A stretch of 64,000 nt of DNA from Raoultibacter phocaeensis. Its GTDB lineage: Bacteria; Actinomycetota; Coriobacteriia; Coriobacteriales; Eggerthellaceae. The stretch lies in assembly GCF_901411515.1 (NCBI RefSeq), contig NZ_CABDUX010000002.1, positions 1-64,000 on the forward strand. The letters are read 5' to 3'. A program made the position numbers and the translations under genes. Positions within the stretch are counted from its first letter, which is position 1; every line of letters begins with the position of its first letter. The notes under the pieces are model-generated. The model made no database searches, was not told the DNA's origin, and worked only from the letters and a program-made list of their open reading frames with translations. Below are positions 9,465 through 19,309 of this stretch, one piece after another.

Positions 9465-10136
9465 ATGAAAGCGACGAAACAGGAAATGGCTCTGAGGAAG
9501 TACCCGACCGCTTCTGAGAGAATCGATGTAGCCGCCATCAACGCCAAGCGCCCGAAGGCTACGGCGCCCATCAGCAACCTGCACGGCGAGATGCTCTGGT
9601 CGGTGGTCAAGAAGCTTCGCGAGCCCGAATTGCTTGCCTTCCTTGCAAACCCCGAAGAGCGCCGCGCCGCGAAGATCGCCGCCGTGGCCGCACTCGAAGA
9701 TATCGATCTTCTGATTGCCGTGGCAACGGCCGCCGTTCCCCTGTTCGCCCGCAAGGATGCGCTCGTGCGCATCGACGAGCTGTGCGACGGAAAGCCCTTG
9801 GAAGTATCCGACGCTTTGCGTCTGGTTCCCTGTCTCAACGATAAAGACCTGCTCGCCTTCACTGTTTCGCTTATGGACATGAGCGATTTCGATTGGTGCG
9901 CGTACTCTACCGAACGTACCGTGGATGCGCTCTGCGCCGCCATGTACGAATGCCAGAGCATGTACGAATCGGTTCTTCTCGAAGACTCGTTCGCGCATCT
10001 CAGTCATTCGCGCCCGGATCTCGCAAAGAACCTGCGCGCCTGCAGCCCCGAGAAGTTCCTCACGGAAGACACGTTTGCTCCCGTGACCCCCACTGTGATG
10101 TACCTCGACCGCTATCCCGTTGACAACGTTGCCTAG
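9465..10136 (+). CDS. Conserved hypothetical protein
   Basis: 223 residues, soluble, mostly helical, with no signal peptide and no motif I recognise. The sequence has Ala/Glu-rich helices (EERRAAKIAAVAALEDIDLLIAVA) reminiscent of HEAT-like packing. The start has a clear AAAGGAGG 9 bases upstream. Acetyl-CoA synthetase begins 37 bases after its stop, so the two are likely co-transcribed. A regulatory or scaffold role linked to the synthetase is possible but unsupported. Confidence 0.65.
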   Translation: MKATKQEMALRKYPTASERIDVAAINAKRPKATAPISNLHGEMLWSVVKKLREPELLAFLANPEERRAAKIAAVAALEDIDLLIAVATAAVPLFARKDALVRIDELCDGKPLEVSDALRLVPCLNDKDLLAFTVSLMDMSDFDWCAYSTERTVDALCAAMYECQSMYESVLLEDSFAHLSHSRPDLAKNLRACSPEKFLTEDTFAPVTPTVMYLDRYPVDNVA

Positions 10137-10173
10137 CCGATCCTTGCAGACGAAGAGTAGAAGGGAACCCCTC

Positions 10174-12165
10174 ATGAAGAAAAGCACCCGTACCGCATTC
10201 ATCAGACACATGCTCGAAAACGAGCGATCCATCGAGCCTTCCCCCGAGTTCAGCTACAAAGCGCTCATCAAGAGCAGGCAGGACTACGACAGCATGTACG
10301 AGCGTTCGATCAACGACTCGGAAGCGTTTTGGGCTGAGATGGCCGAACAGGAGCTTGAGTGGTTCAAGCCATGGGATGCGGTCGAGGAGTACGACTTCTC
10401 ATCCGAAACCCCGTATGCGCGCTACTTCCGCGGCGGCGAGCTCAACGTATCGTACAACTGCCTCGACCGCCACCTCGAAGGTCCTCGCAGGAACAAGGCG
10501 GCTCTCATCTGGCAGGGCGAGCCGAATGAAGATGTCGAGATCTTCACCTACCAGCGCCTCCATCGCGAAGTCTGCAAGGCGGCCAACATGCTCAAAGCGC
10601 TCGGCGTGAAACGCGGCGATCGCGTGGTCCTCTACCTTCCGATGGTTCCCCAGCTCGCCATCAGCATGCTTGCGTGCGCCCGCATCGGTGCCATCCACTG
10701 CGTCGTGTTCAGCGGCCTTTCGGCCGAGGCCCTCAAGGACCGTATTGAGGATTCGGGTGCGAAGGTGGTCATCACATCGAACTACGGGTACCGCTCCGGC
10801 AAGATACTGCACCTGAAAGATATCTGCGACAAGGCGCTCGACATGTGCCCGCAGGTCGAAGCCTGCGTCGTGGTGAGGCGCATTGAAAAGCGCACCGACA
10901 TGAAGGTCGATCGCGATGTGTGGTGGGACGATTCGATGGCCAGCATGTCGCCGCATTGCGAGCCCGAGAGCATGGAAGCGACCGATCCGTTGTTCATCCT
11001 GTATACGAGCGGCTCGACCGCAAAACCCAAGGGCATCCTCCACGGTACCGGCGGCTACCTCTTGTATGCGACGCTTACCATGAAGTACGTCTTCGACCTC
11101 AAGGAAACCGACATCTACTGGTGCACGGCCGATGCGGGCTGGATCACCGGGCACTCGTATTTGGTGTACGGACCGCTGTCGAACGGCGTGACCTCGCTCA
11201 TGTTCGAGGGCGTGCCGAACTACCCGCATCCCGACCGCTTCTGGGATGTCGTTGAGAAGTTCGGCGTGAACATCCTCTACACCGCTCCGACTGCCGTCCG
11301 TTCGATGATGAAAGACGGCGAGCAGTGGATCAACAAGCACGACATCTCAACGCTGCGCTTGCTCGGCTCGGTGGGCGAGCCGATCACCTCGAAAGCGTGG
11401 TTGTGGTATTACTCCGCCATCGGCCAGGGCCATTGCCCCATCGCCGATACGTGGTGGCAGACCGAGACCGGCGGCGTCATGATCACGACGATACCCGGTG
11501 CGGTCGACATGAAGCCCGGATCGGCAGCGTTGCCCTTCTTCGGCATCCAGCCCAAGGTCGTGCGGCCCGACGGCACCGAGGCGTCGGCCAACGAAGGCGG
11601 CAGCCTTGTCGTATCCCATCCCTGGCCCGGCATGATGCTCGGGGTGTACAACAATGAGGAAGCGTTCAAGAACGTGTACTTCCCGAATCCCGGCTGCTAT
11701 CTCACCGGCGACGGCGCGTATCGCGACGAGGACGGGTACTTCTGGATCACGGGCCGCATCGACGACGTTATGAACGTCTCGGGTCATCGCATCGGTACCG
11801 CCGAGGTCGAGAGCGCGCTCGTATCCTACCTGCAGGTTGCCGAGGCAGCGGTTGTGGGGTATCCGCATCCGGTCAAGGGCGAAGGCATCTACGCCTACGT
11901 GACCGTCAAAGAAGGTTCGGTTATCAACGACGATCTGAAGCAGGCGCTTCGCCAGCACGTGCGTTCGAGCATCGGACCCATCGCGACTCCTGACGTGATC
12001 CATTTCGCCCGCGCACTGCCGAAAACGCGAAGCGGCAAGATCATGCGGCGCATCCTGCGCAAGATCGCGGCCCAGGATACCGAGAACCTGTGCGACACCT
12101 CGACGCTTTCCGAGCCTTCGGTCGTTGACGAGCTGATCGAAGAGACGAAGCGCTTGAGCGCTTAG
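10174..12165 (+). CDS. acsA: Acetyl-coenzyme A synthetase
   Basis: Converts acetate, ATP and CoA to acetyl-CoA, AMP and pyrophosphate in the cytoplasm. The 663-residue protein carries the adenylate-forming signature YTSGSTAKPKGIL near residue 275, LGSVGEPI near 395, DTWWQTETGG near 425, and the hinge region TGDGAYRDEDGYFWITGR with the motif GRIDDVMNVSGHRIG. PKTRSGKIMRR near the C-terminus holds the lysine that is acetylated in the bacterial enzymes. ATG at 10174 follows AGAAGGGAA; an upstream in-frame ATG at 10120 would overlap the preceding gene. A propionyl-CoA synthetase role cannot be excluded from sequence alone. Confidence 0.92.
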   Translation: MKKSTRTAFIRHMLENERSIEPSPEFSYKALIKSRQDYDSMYERSINDSEAFWAEMAEQELEWFKPWDAVEEYDFSSETPYARYFRGGELNVSYNCLDRHLEGPRRNKAALIWQGEPNEDVEIFTYQRLHREVCKAANMLKALGVKRGDRVVLYLPMVPQLAISMLACARIGAIHCVVFSGLSAEALKDRIEDSGAKVVITSNYGYRSGKILHLKDICDKALDMCPQVEACVVVRRIEKRTDMKVDRDVWWDDSMASMSPHCEPESMEATDPLFILYTSGSTAKPKGILHGTGGYLLYATLTMKYVFDLKETDIYWCTADAGWITGHSYLVYGPLSNGVTSLMFEGVPNYPHPDRFWDVVEKFGVNILYTAPTAVRSMMKDGEQWINKHDISTLRLLGSVGEPITSKAWLWYYSAIGQGHCPIADTWWQTETGGVMITTIPGAVDMKPGSAALPFFGIQPKVVRPDGTEASANEGGSLVVSHPWPGMMLGVYNNEEAFKNVYFPNPGCYLTGDGAYRDEDGYFWITGRIDDVMNVSGHRIGTAEVESALVSYLQVAEAAVVGYPHPVKGEGIYAYVTVKEGSVINDDLKQALRQHVRSSIGPIATPDVIHFARALPKTRSGKIMRRILRKIAAQDTENLCDTSTLSEPSVVDELIEETKRLSA

Positions 12166-12213
12166 AGGCTATCGGCCTGAATCTGATCGGGCCGGGCGCT
12201 TCAAACCTGTTGA

Positions 12214-12251
12214 TATCGCCCGTGGCACGCGAAACGCTGTCACGGGCGATA
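12214..12251. terminator. Bidirectional terminator-like hairpin
   Basis: TATCGCCCGTG at 12214-12224 is perfectly complementary to 12241-12251, with a 16-base loop. It lies between the converging acetyl-CoA synthetase and MerR genes. No long T run is present on either side. Confidence 0.5.
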
Positions 12252-12310
12252 GCCGTTTCGGGCCTTGCGGTGGGCAAGGTGGGATCGACGGATCGATGCG
12301 GTGCGTGCGG

Positions 12311-13141
12311 CTACGCGTCGACCAAGACCGATATGTGGATCAGGTAGTCTTCCGACGAATCGGACATGATGTAGGAGTTCATGTCGAGCTCGTACAGGGG
12401 GCTGAGCATCTCGAAGCCCTCTTTCTTTATGAAGTGAAAGAGCTTCTCGTAGGAGCGTGCGATGGTGCTCGTTCCGCCCTGGTGGAGGATGACCGCATAG
12501 TTGCCGCGCGCCTTTTTCTCGAGGCGTTCGCCGAAGCGCCGACGGTTTTCGGGAGGAGCAATCCATGTGACCAGTTTGGTGTAGAAATATTCATCGGGCT
12601 TATCCGTATCGGGGATGTCGACGATGCGTCCGAGCGGAAACTTCGAGACGCCGGCGGCTGAGCGGCAGAAATCCGAATGCTCGCTCATGGCCTCGGCATA
12701 CGCCTTTTGCGTGCGCTCGCGCTCGACCTCGGTCGTGATGAACCATATCTCGTCCCAATACGCGAGGCGCGCTTTGCCCTTTGGGAACAGCAACGCGCGC
12801 TGGGTGATGTAGCGCATCTTCTCCATCATCGAGATGCGGGCATCGATGATGTCGCGCTGCTTTTCCATCTCGTAGATGCAGTTCTGGGCGTTTTCGAGGA
12901 ACAGTTCGGTGGATCGGTTGTCGAGGTATTCCTTGATCTCTTTCATCGACATGCCGGTGTCGAGGAAGAAGCGGATGACGTCGAAGAGGTAGAGCTGCTT
13001 GAGGGAATAGTACCGGTACCCGTTTTCGCGCACTTCCTTGGGTTTGAGCAGGCCTATTTTGTCGTAGTGAATGAGCAGTTCCCTGCTGACATTGCACATC
13101 TGGGCGAACTCACCCGAGGAAAGCAGCAGCGAATTCTCCAT
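12311..13141 (-). CDS. MerR-family regulator with GyrI-like effector domain
   Basis: 276 residues. The N-terminal winged helix-turn-helix (residues 8-75) reads FAQMCNVSRELLIHYDKIGL and GYRYYSLKQLYLFDVIRFF, and is followed by a coiled dimerisation helix (about 80-120). The C-terminal 150 residues resemble the GyrI-like/BmrR-type ligand pocket, so a multidrug or metabolite sensor is likely. It is transcribed toward acetyl-CoA synthetase and away from the nucleoid-associated gene. A short inverted repeat CCAGCCG/CGGCTGG (13160-13166, 13172-13178) upstream of its start is a candidate operator. No efflux pump is adjacent, so its target is unknown. Confidence 0.85.
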   Translation of the reverse strand: MENSLLLSSGEFAQMCNVSRELLIHYDKIGLLKPKEVRENGYRYYSLKQLYLFDVIRFFLDTGMSMKEIKEYLDNRSTELFLENAQNCIYEMEKQRDIIDARISMMEKMRYITQRALLFPKGKARLAYWDEIWFITTEVERERTQKAYAEAMSEHSDFCRSAAGVSKFPLGRIVDIPDTDKPDEYFYTKLVTWIAPPENRRRFGERLEKKARGNYAVILHQGGTSTIARSYEKLFHFIKKEGFEMLSPLYELDMNSYIMSDSSEDYLIHISVLVDA

Positions 13142-13454
13142 GTATAAGCCCCCTTACGTCCAGCCGTCTGGCGGCTGGGCCAGAACTCGGCGAAAGCGCG
13201 CATTGAGCGACCGTTCGCGAGCATTAGCCTCTCACATATGAACCTACCGAAATTCTACCATCGGGGGCCTTCGGGTTCGCGCTACAAAGCGGGCAGCGAT
13301 GCGTATTGGCCCGCCAATGCCCGCTTGTCCGCCGATGGGATGCGTCGCATCGGCGCTTGGTGATTCCTCGAATGTCCGGACGGGCGGGGCCGTTCTCTGG
13401 TATCCTGATCGTTCACACCTTTATCGATACGAATCAAGCTAGAATGCGGGTACC
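13142..13454. promoter_or_regulatory. Divergent intergenic region
   Basis: About 310 bases between the MerR gene (minus) and the nucleoid-associated gene (plus). It holds the inverted repeat at 13160-13178, a nested stem formed by AAGCGGGCA at 13287-13295 with TGCCCGCTT at 13318-13326 (with TTGG/CCAA inside), and TAGAAT at 13440-13445, only 9 bases before the plus-strand ATG. No gene is seen here. Confidence 0.45.
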
Positions 13455-14516
13455 ATGAAGATCAACCACGCGGTTTTGCACGTCTTCGACTTCGTCTCGT
13501 GCGTCAACGTGTTCGCGCACGACGAGCTCGACCTTTCAGCGAAGAACACCAAGCGCTACGTAGCCGGACACGCCAAGCGCGCACTCGGGAACCTGGATAA
13601 CAAACGCGGCTCGTTTGCCGAGGACAGCCTGTTCGCACCCGAGTTGAAACGGTATTTTCGCGGGGAGCGCGATTTCGTGGATCTTTCCGTGCAGATTGCC
13701 GAGTACCTTGTCCAAGAGCTCGGGCGCATGGAGAAAACGGAATCGACCGATTTGCTCGTCATCGATTTCGAGGATGAGGCGAGTGCGGTTGTGGGCGATA
13801 TGAGCGACGAGGAACTTGCCCGGGCCTACGAAGCCAAGGGCAAGCGGTACTTCGCGCTTTTGCTGCTCGAAGCGCGGCAAGCGTACATGCACGAGGTGGG
13901 TACTGGCGAGGACGGGGCTACCGCAACCGGCATCGCGCGGCATCACGCCATCCTGCCGAACCCCTCGCAGAAGGTGCAGTCCTATGCCGTCATCGAATCG
14001 GGATCGCTCGCCGTGGCGTTTTGCGACAAGGCGCGCACGATAGCGGGCGAGGAGCGCTGGCTCATCCCTGACGGCCTGCTGCACTGTTCGATGGAAGCTT
14101 CGGGCAAGGAGACGTTCGGTACAGTAGCACGCATCGTCGAGGAGGTTGCCCAGGAATACGGCGCCAACACCGCCGTGGCGCTGTCGAAAGCGAAAGCGTA
14201 CGTTTCCGAACATGCGGAGGAATCCGACGAGGTGTACCCCGAAGAGCTCGGCCGCGAAGTGTTCGCCGACGACGCGGCGCTGCAGAAGCGCTTCGAGGAG
14301 GCGGTAGCCGAAGAGGCGCTTCCCGAAAAAGTGGTAGTCGAGAAGGCCGTCGCCCAGCGCGTAGCCAAGAACCACAAGATCAGAACCGATACCGGCATCG
14401 AGATCACCTTTCCTGCCGAGTACGGCGAGAACCCCGACTTCATCGAGTTCGTGAGCGCTCCGAACGGCCTCATTTCCATCGAGCTTAAAAACATCGGGCA
14501 TATCGAGAACAAGTAG
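13455..14516 (+). CDS. Nucleoid-associated protein, YejK/NdpA family
   Basis: Family of DNA-associated proteins found on the bacterial nucleoid. The 353-residue protein matches the family over its length: the start MKINHAVLHVFDFVSC, then KRYVAGHAKRAL, LLLLEARQAYMHEV, and the late segment ITFPAEYGENPDFIEFV. Because the family match begins at this methionine, the start at 13455 is well supported, yet no Shine-Dalgarno is visible and TAGAAT lies 9 bases before it, which suggests a leaderless transcript. The helicase gene follows after 32 bases and may share the transcript. Confidence 0.85.
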   Translation: MKINHAVLHVFDFVSCVNVFAHDELDLSAKNTKRYVAGHAKRALGNLDNKRGSFAEDSLFAPELKRYFRGERDFVDLSVQIAEYLVQELGRMEKTESTDLLVIDFEDEASAVVGDMSDEELARAYEAKGKRYFALLLLEARQAYMHEVGTGEDGATATGIARHHAILPNPSQKVQSYAVIESGSLAVAFCDKARTIAGEERWLIPDGLLHCSMEASGKETFGTVARIVEEVAQEYGANTAVALSKAKAYVSEHAEESDEVYPEELGREVFADDAALQKRFEEAVAEEALPEKVVVEKAVAQRVAKNHKIRTDTGIEITFPAEYGENPDFIEFVSAPNGLISIELKNIGHIENK

Positions 14517-14548
14517 ACGCGCCTGCGGGCGAAGATGCGGGAGACGCG

Positions 14549-17284
14549 ATGGCTGAACATGCAGCAGACGGGCAAGGGGCACATCTTACGGGCGACACGT
14601 CCGAGGGGGCTGTCTCTCGGGTTTCCTCCGAGGTCGAAAGCGGTTTCGCTGCGGATGCGGCGGATGGACCCGCTGCTGACCCTACCTGTATTGCGGATAC
14701 GGTGGCTGGATCCGATGCAAGCCCTTCTTTCGCCGCGGGTTCGCTCGGGCGGCTTGCGCCCTCATGGTGGGAGCCTGAGGACGGAGAGGCGCAGCCCGAG
14801 CCGTGGCTTTCCCCCGACGAAGCGCTCGACCGGTTTCTCGACTGGACGGTAGGGCGGGGTATCGAGCTGTGGCCCCATCAGGAAGAGGCGCTCATGGCGC
14901 TTATGGTGGGCGACCATGTGATTTTGGGAACGCCCACAGGTTCGGGCAAGTCGCTCGTGGCGCTCGGGATGAGCTTCATGGCGCTTGCCTCGGGGCGCCG
15001 CGCGTACTACACGGCACCCATCAAGGCGCTCGTAAGCGAGAAATTCTTCGATCTCGTGGAGGTGTTCGGGCGCGAGAACGTGGGCATGATCACGGGCGAT
15101 ACGCACATCAACACCAGCGCTCCCATCATCTGCTGCACGGCAGAGATTTTGGCGAACCTCGCATTGCGCGAAGGCGAGGAAGCCGACGTGGGCTGCGTGG
15201 CGATGGACGAGTTCCATTTCTACGGAGACGCCGATCGCGGGTGGGCATGGCAGGTGCCGCTGCTCACGCTGCCGAAGACGCAGTTTCTGCTCATGAGCGC
15301 CACGCTCGGCGATGTGAGCGCTTTGGCGGAATCGCTTACCGCCCAAACGGGGACCGATGTGGATGTGATCGCCGATGCGCCGCGGCCTGTGCCGCTTGCC
15401 TACGAATACGTTGAGATGCCGCTTGAGGGTACGGTGGAGCTTGCGCTGCGTAAGGGCGAGGCACCGCTGTACCTCGTGCACTTCTCGCAAGATGCTGCAC
15501 TTGCGACTGCGCAATCGCTTTCCAGCTTCGGCGTCGCCACGAAAGAACAGCGCGCGGTCATCAAAGAGGCCGTTTCCGGCACTCGTTTCACCACGGCGTT
15601 CGGACAGGTGCTCAAGCGGCTTTTGGCAAGTGGCGTTGGCGTGCATCATGCAGGAATGCTTCCGCGCTACAGGCTGCTCGTCGAAAAGCTCGCCCAGCAG
15701 GGGCTTTTGCCGGTGATCTGCGGGACCGACACGCTCGGCGTAGGCATCAACGTGCCCATCCACACGGTGGTGCTGACGGCGCTTGCCAAGTTCGACGGTC
15801 ACCGCATGCGCAGGCTGCGAGCCCGCGAGTTCCATCAGATCGTCGGGCGGGCAGGACGGTCGGGATTCGACACCGAGGGCATGGTGATTGCCGAGGCTCC
15901 CGAGCACGAGATCGAAAACGCCCGCCTGGTTTTAAAGGCGGGAGGCGATCCGAAGAAGATCCGCAAGATCAAGAAGAAGCAAGCGCCCGAAGGCTTCGTC
16001 ACCTGGAACAAGCAGACGTTCGACCGCCTCATCGAAGCGGTGCCCGAAACGCTCAAACCGCGCATGCGCATCACGCACTCGATGGTGCTTTCCGAAGTGG
16101 TGCAGGGAGGCGATGCCTACGGCCGCGTACGCAAGCTCATCGACGATTCTGCGCAGACCGACGAAGAGAAGGCAGCGCTTGTCGTGCGAGCCGACGAGAT
16201 ATTCGAAACGCTGATAAACGCAGGTGTGGTTGAACGGGTTTCGGGCGAGGATGGTGCGGTCGAATACGTGACCACCGTGGATTTGCCGGAGGACTTCGCG
16301 CTCGACCAGCCGCTCTCTCCGTTTCTGCTTGCGGCGCTCGAGCTGTTGGATCCCGAGGACGAGACCTATGCGCTCGATGTCATATCGCTTGCCGAGGCGA
16401 CGCTTGAGAACCCGCGCCAGGTGCTGCGCGCCCAAGAGCGGCATGCCCGAGATAAAGCCATGGCCGAGATGAAGGCCGAGGGCATCGAGTACGAGGAGCG
16501 TTTGGAGAAGATCGCCGATGTCACGTATCCGAAACCGCTTGAGGATCTGCTGGAGGCCGCGTTCGATCGGTACTGTCAGGAAGTTCCGTGGGCGCGCGAC
16601 TTCGAACTGGCTCCCAAATCGGTGCTGCGCGATATGATCGAGACCGCATCCGACTTCAAGGGTTACGTGGGCCGATACGGCATCGCCCGTTCGGAGGGCA
16701 CGCTTTTGCGCTACCTGACCGATGCCTACCGCGTGCTCGACCGCACCGTGCCAGCCGAACGGCGCGACGTGCGGCTCGACGATATCGTGGCATGGCTCGG
16801 CTTCGTGGTGCGTTCGGTCGATTCGAGTTTGGTGGACGAGTGGGAGAGCGCCGGGTCAATGCTGGATGCGGCTCCCCCCGCGCCCTCGGACGAGGTGGTG
16901 CACGACCGCAGGGGGCTTACCGTACTCGTGCGCAACGCGCTCTTTTTGCGAGTGCGGCTTGCATCGCAGGGCCGTTCCGGCGAACTGGGCAAACTCGATC
17001 AGGGTTGGGGCTGCGGCGAGCCGCGCTGGCAACGGGCGCTCGATGCGTTTTTCGAGGTGCATGAGGATATTCTCATCGATGCGGATGCGCGCTCGATGGC
17101 GTACCTTTCGATCGACGAGGGCGATGAGAAGGGCGAGCATGTGTGGCATGTGCACCAGATATTTAGCGATTCGGACGGCGACCGCGATTTCGGCATAGCC
17201 GCCGATGTGGATTTGGATGCGACCCAAGAAGGCAGCGAGGCCGTATTCAAAAACTACAGGGTTGGGTTCTTCGAAGAGCTGTAG
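14549..17284 (+). CDS. Ski2-like DEAD/DEAH helicase with DUF3516-type C-terminus
   Basis: ATP-dependent RNA (or DNA) helicase of superfamily 2, 911 residues. After a low-complexity N-terminus of about 75 residues come the Walker A motif GTPTGSGKS near 127, motif II MDEFHFYGDADRGWAWQ near 220, motif III MSATLG near 250, and motifs V/VI in TDTLGVGINVPIHTVV and FHQIVGRAGRSGFDTEG. The long C-terminal region fits DUF3516, typical of actinobacterial Ski2-like helicases. The low-complexity start may be over-called; the conserved part starts near PSWWEPEDGE. It lies between the YejK-like gene and an ABC exporter. RNA turnover is the likely process, by family. Confidence 0.88.
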   Translation: MAEHAADGQGAHLTGDTSEGAVSRVSSEVESGFAADAADGPAADPTCIADTVAGSDASPSFAAGSLGRLAPSWWEPEDGEAQPEPWLSPDEALDRFLDWTVGRGIELWPHQEEALMALMVGDHVILGTPTGSGKSLVALGMSFMALASGRRAYYTAPIKALVSEKFFDLVEVFGRENVGMITGDTHINTSAPIICCTAEILANLALREGEEADVGCVAMDEFHFYGDADRGWAWQVPLLTLPKTQFLLMSATLGDVSALAESLTAQTGTDVDVIADAPRPVPLAYEYVEMPLEGTVELALRKGEAPLYLVHFSQDAALATAQSLSSFGVATKEQRAVIKEAVSGTRFTTAFGQVLKRLLASGVGVHHAGMLPRYRLLVEKLAQQGLLPVICGTDTLGVGINVPIHTVVLTALAKFDGHRMRRLRAREFHQIVGRAGRSGFDTEGMVIAEAPEHEIENARLVLKAGGDPKKIRKIKKKQAPEGFVTWNKQTFDRLIEAVPETLKPRMRITHSMVLSEVVQGGDAYGRVRKLIDDSAQTDEEKAALVVRADEIFETLINAGVVERVSGEDGAVEYVTTVDLPEDFALDQPLSPFLLAALELLDPEDETYALDVISLAEATLENPRQVLRAQERHARDKAMAEMKAEGIEYEERLEKIADVTYPKPLEDLLEAAFDRYCQEVPWARDFELAPKSVLRDMIETASDFKGYVGRYGIARSEGTLLRYLTDAYRVLDRTVPAERRDVRLDDIVAWLGFVVRSVDSSLVDEWESAGSMLDAAPPAPSDEVVHDRRGLTVLVRNALFLRVRLASQGRSGELGKLDQGWGCGEPRWQRALDAFFEVHEDILIDADARSMAYLSIDEGDEKGEHVWHVHQIFSDSDGDRDFGIAADVDLDATQEGSEAVFKNYRVGFFEEL

Positions 17285-17339
17285 GGCCTTGTCCCTGATT
17301 GGTTTTCGATGTCGTGTCGAGGGGCATGCAAGGGGCCCA

Positions 17340-17390
17340 GCGCAGGATGGACTCTGCGCCTGAGGGATGGGCTTGGAGTCCATCCTGCGC
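17340..17390. terminator. Perfect 15-bp inverted repeat, probable terminator
   Basis: 17340-17354 (GCGCAGGATGGACTC) is perfectly complementary to 17376-17390, with a 21-base loop. It follows the helicase gene by 55 bases and is not followed by a T run, so it may act with Rho or as an mRNA-stabilising hairpin. Confidence 0.5.
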
Positions 17391-17518
17391 TTGCGGGCGA
17401 AGTATTGTAGTGTCTTGTGGGAGCCGGCATGCAGCGAATGCACATTCTTGTTAGAACTTCTGTTCGCATTCCGTTCTCTGTGTCATAATCTAAGGGAACA
17501 AACAGAAGGGAATCCAGC

Positions 17519-19306
17519 ATGGCACAGACGAGCGCTCCGTCGACGACGCGACGCACACTTCACTATTTTTGGCTTGTAACGCGCAGACACGGCGGGCTGT
17601 TTGCGGCGCTCATGATTGCGACGATCGCATTCGTAGCGCTGCTTTCGTACGGCAACCCCTACGTCATGAGCCTCGTGGTCGACCGCGTGAGCGAAGGCAC
17701 GGTTGCCCCCGATGAGGTGTTTACGGTGTTCGGCCCGTATATCGCCGCGCTCATCGGCATCAACGTGGTGGGCCAGGTGGCAAGCAAGCTGCAGGACTAC
17801 ACCATGTACCGGCTGCAGATTGCCGCAGCGTACGATCTGGCGACGATGTCGTTCGATGCGCTTTCCAACCAATCCATGTCGTTTCACTCGAACCGTTTCG
17901 GCGGCACGCTTGTGAGTCAAACCACGAAGTTCATGAGCGCCTACCAGCTCTTGCTGGAAACCATCACGTTTCCGTTTTTGCCCGTGATCTGCTCGGTTGT
18001 GTTCACGTGCGCCATTCTGGCACCACGCGTGCCGGTGTACGTGGCCATCCTCATGGTGCTTCTTCTCGTATACGCGTGTGTGTCGTATTACATGTACAAG
18101 CGCATCCTCTCGCTCAACGAGAAGGCGGCGAGCGCGCAAAACCAGCTTTCCGGCGAGCTTTCCGATTCGGTCGCCAACATCCTTGCCGTGAAAACCTACG
18201 GGCGCGAGGATTACGAGCGGGGCTTGTTCGACGAAGCGAACCGCGAAGTGGTAGCACGCGATTCGAAGCGCATGTGGGCATCGCTCACGCGCGGCATCGT
18301 GACCGCATGCATCACCATCGTCATCATGGCGGTGGTTGCGATATTCATCGCGGGCGGAAACGCTTGGTACGGTATTACGCCCGGCACGCTCGTGGTCATG
18401 TTCACCTATACCTACACCGTGACGAACCAATTCAACTTCATCAACAACGGCCTCCAGCGCTTCAACCGGGCCTTCGGCGATGCGAGCGGCATGACCACGA
18501 TCCTCGACGAGCCGCGCCTTGTGGCCGACAAGCCCGATGCTTTGCCGCTCGTCGTGCGCGAAGGGGCCATCGATTTTGAAGACATCGATTTCTGGTACAC
18601 CGACGGCGAGGCGCGCACGCAGGTATTCGATGCGTTCGACCTGCATATTCCCGCAGGTCAGCGTGTGGGGCTTGTGGGTATGAGCGGGGCGGGAAAGACA
18701 ACGCTCACGAAGCTTTTACTGCGGCTTTCCGATATCCAGGAGGGTCGCATCCTCGTTGACGGGCAGAACATCGCCGATACCACGCAGCAATCGCTGCGCC
18801 GCCAGATCGCCTACGTGCCGCAAGAGGCGCTGCTATTCCATCGCACCATTGCGGAGAACATCGCATACGGACGACCCGAGGCAACCATGGAGGAGATTCG
18901 GGAAGCTGCCCGCCAGGCGAACGCGCTCGAATTCATCGAACGGTTGCCGCAGGGGTTCGAGACGGTGACGGGTGAGCGCGGCGTGAAGCTTTCGGGTGGA
19001 CAGCGCCAGCGCATCGCCATCGCCCGAGCGCTTCTGGCCGATTGCCCGGTCCTCGTACTTGACGAGGCGACGAGCGCGCTCGACTCTGAAAGCGAGCTTC
19101 TCGTTCAGGATGCGCTTGCCACGCTCATGAGCGGCCGTACGTCCATCGTGGTAGCGCATCGCCTTTCGACCGTTGCGAGCCTTGACCGCATCGTCGTGCT
19201 CAAAGACGGTAAGGTGGTAGAGGACGGCCCGCACGTCCAGCTTATCGAAGCAGGCGGGGAGTACGCGTACTTATGGAGCTGCCAGACGGGCGCGTATTTG
19301 GAATAG
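17519..19306 (+). CDS. ABC exporter, fused permease and ATPase
   Basis: 595-residue half-transporter expected to work as a dimer in the inner membrane. Six membrane spans lie between residues 20 and 320 (for example HGGLFAALMIATIAFVALLSYG). The ATPase domain has Walker A GMSGAGKTTL near 387, the Q-loop in AYVPQEALLFH, the signature KLSGGQRQRIAIARALL near 490, Walker B LVLDEATSALD near 512 and the H-loop VAHRLST. Start ATG at 17519 follows AGAAGGGAA. Substrate cannot be inferred; multidrug or lipid export are common for this class. It stands alone in the plus direction. Confidence 0.9.
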   Translation: MAQTSAPSTTRRTLHYFWLVTRRHGGLFAALMIATIAFVALLSYGNPYVMSLVVDRVSEGTVAPDEVFTVFGPYIAALIGINVVGQVASKLQDYTMYRLQIAAAYDLATMSFDALSNQSMSFHSNRFGGTLVSQTTKFMSAYQLLLETITFPFLPVICSVVFTCAILAPRVPVYVAILMVLLLVYACVSYYMYKRILSLNEKAASAQNQLSGELSDSVANILAVKTYGREDYERGLFDEANREVVARDSKRMWASLTRGIVTACITIVIMAVVAIFIAGGNAWYGITPGTLVVMFTYTYTVTNQFNFINNGLQRFNRAFGDASGMTTILDEPRLVADKPDALPLVVREGAIDFEDIDFWYTDGEARTQVFDAFDLHIPAGQRVGLVGMSGAGKTTLTKLLLRLSDIQEGRILVDGQNIADTTQQSLRRQIAYVPQEALLFHRTIAENIAYGRPEATMEEIREAARQANALEFIERLPQGFETVTGERGVKLSGGQRQRIAIARALLADCPVLVLDEATSALDSESELLVQDALATLMSGRTSIVVAHRLSTVASLDRIVVLKDGKVVEDGPHVQLIEAGGEYAYLWSCQTGAYLE

Positions 19307-19309
19307 AAA

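Noticed and set aside
10399-11340. 313-codon minus-strand open frame
   Set aside because: Antisense to acetyl-CoA synthetase; no start signal and no recognisable motif.
14762-15907. 381-codon minus-strand open frame
   Set aside because: Shadow of the helicase gene, whose motifs are all present on the plus strand.
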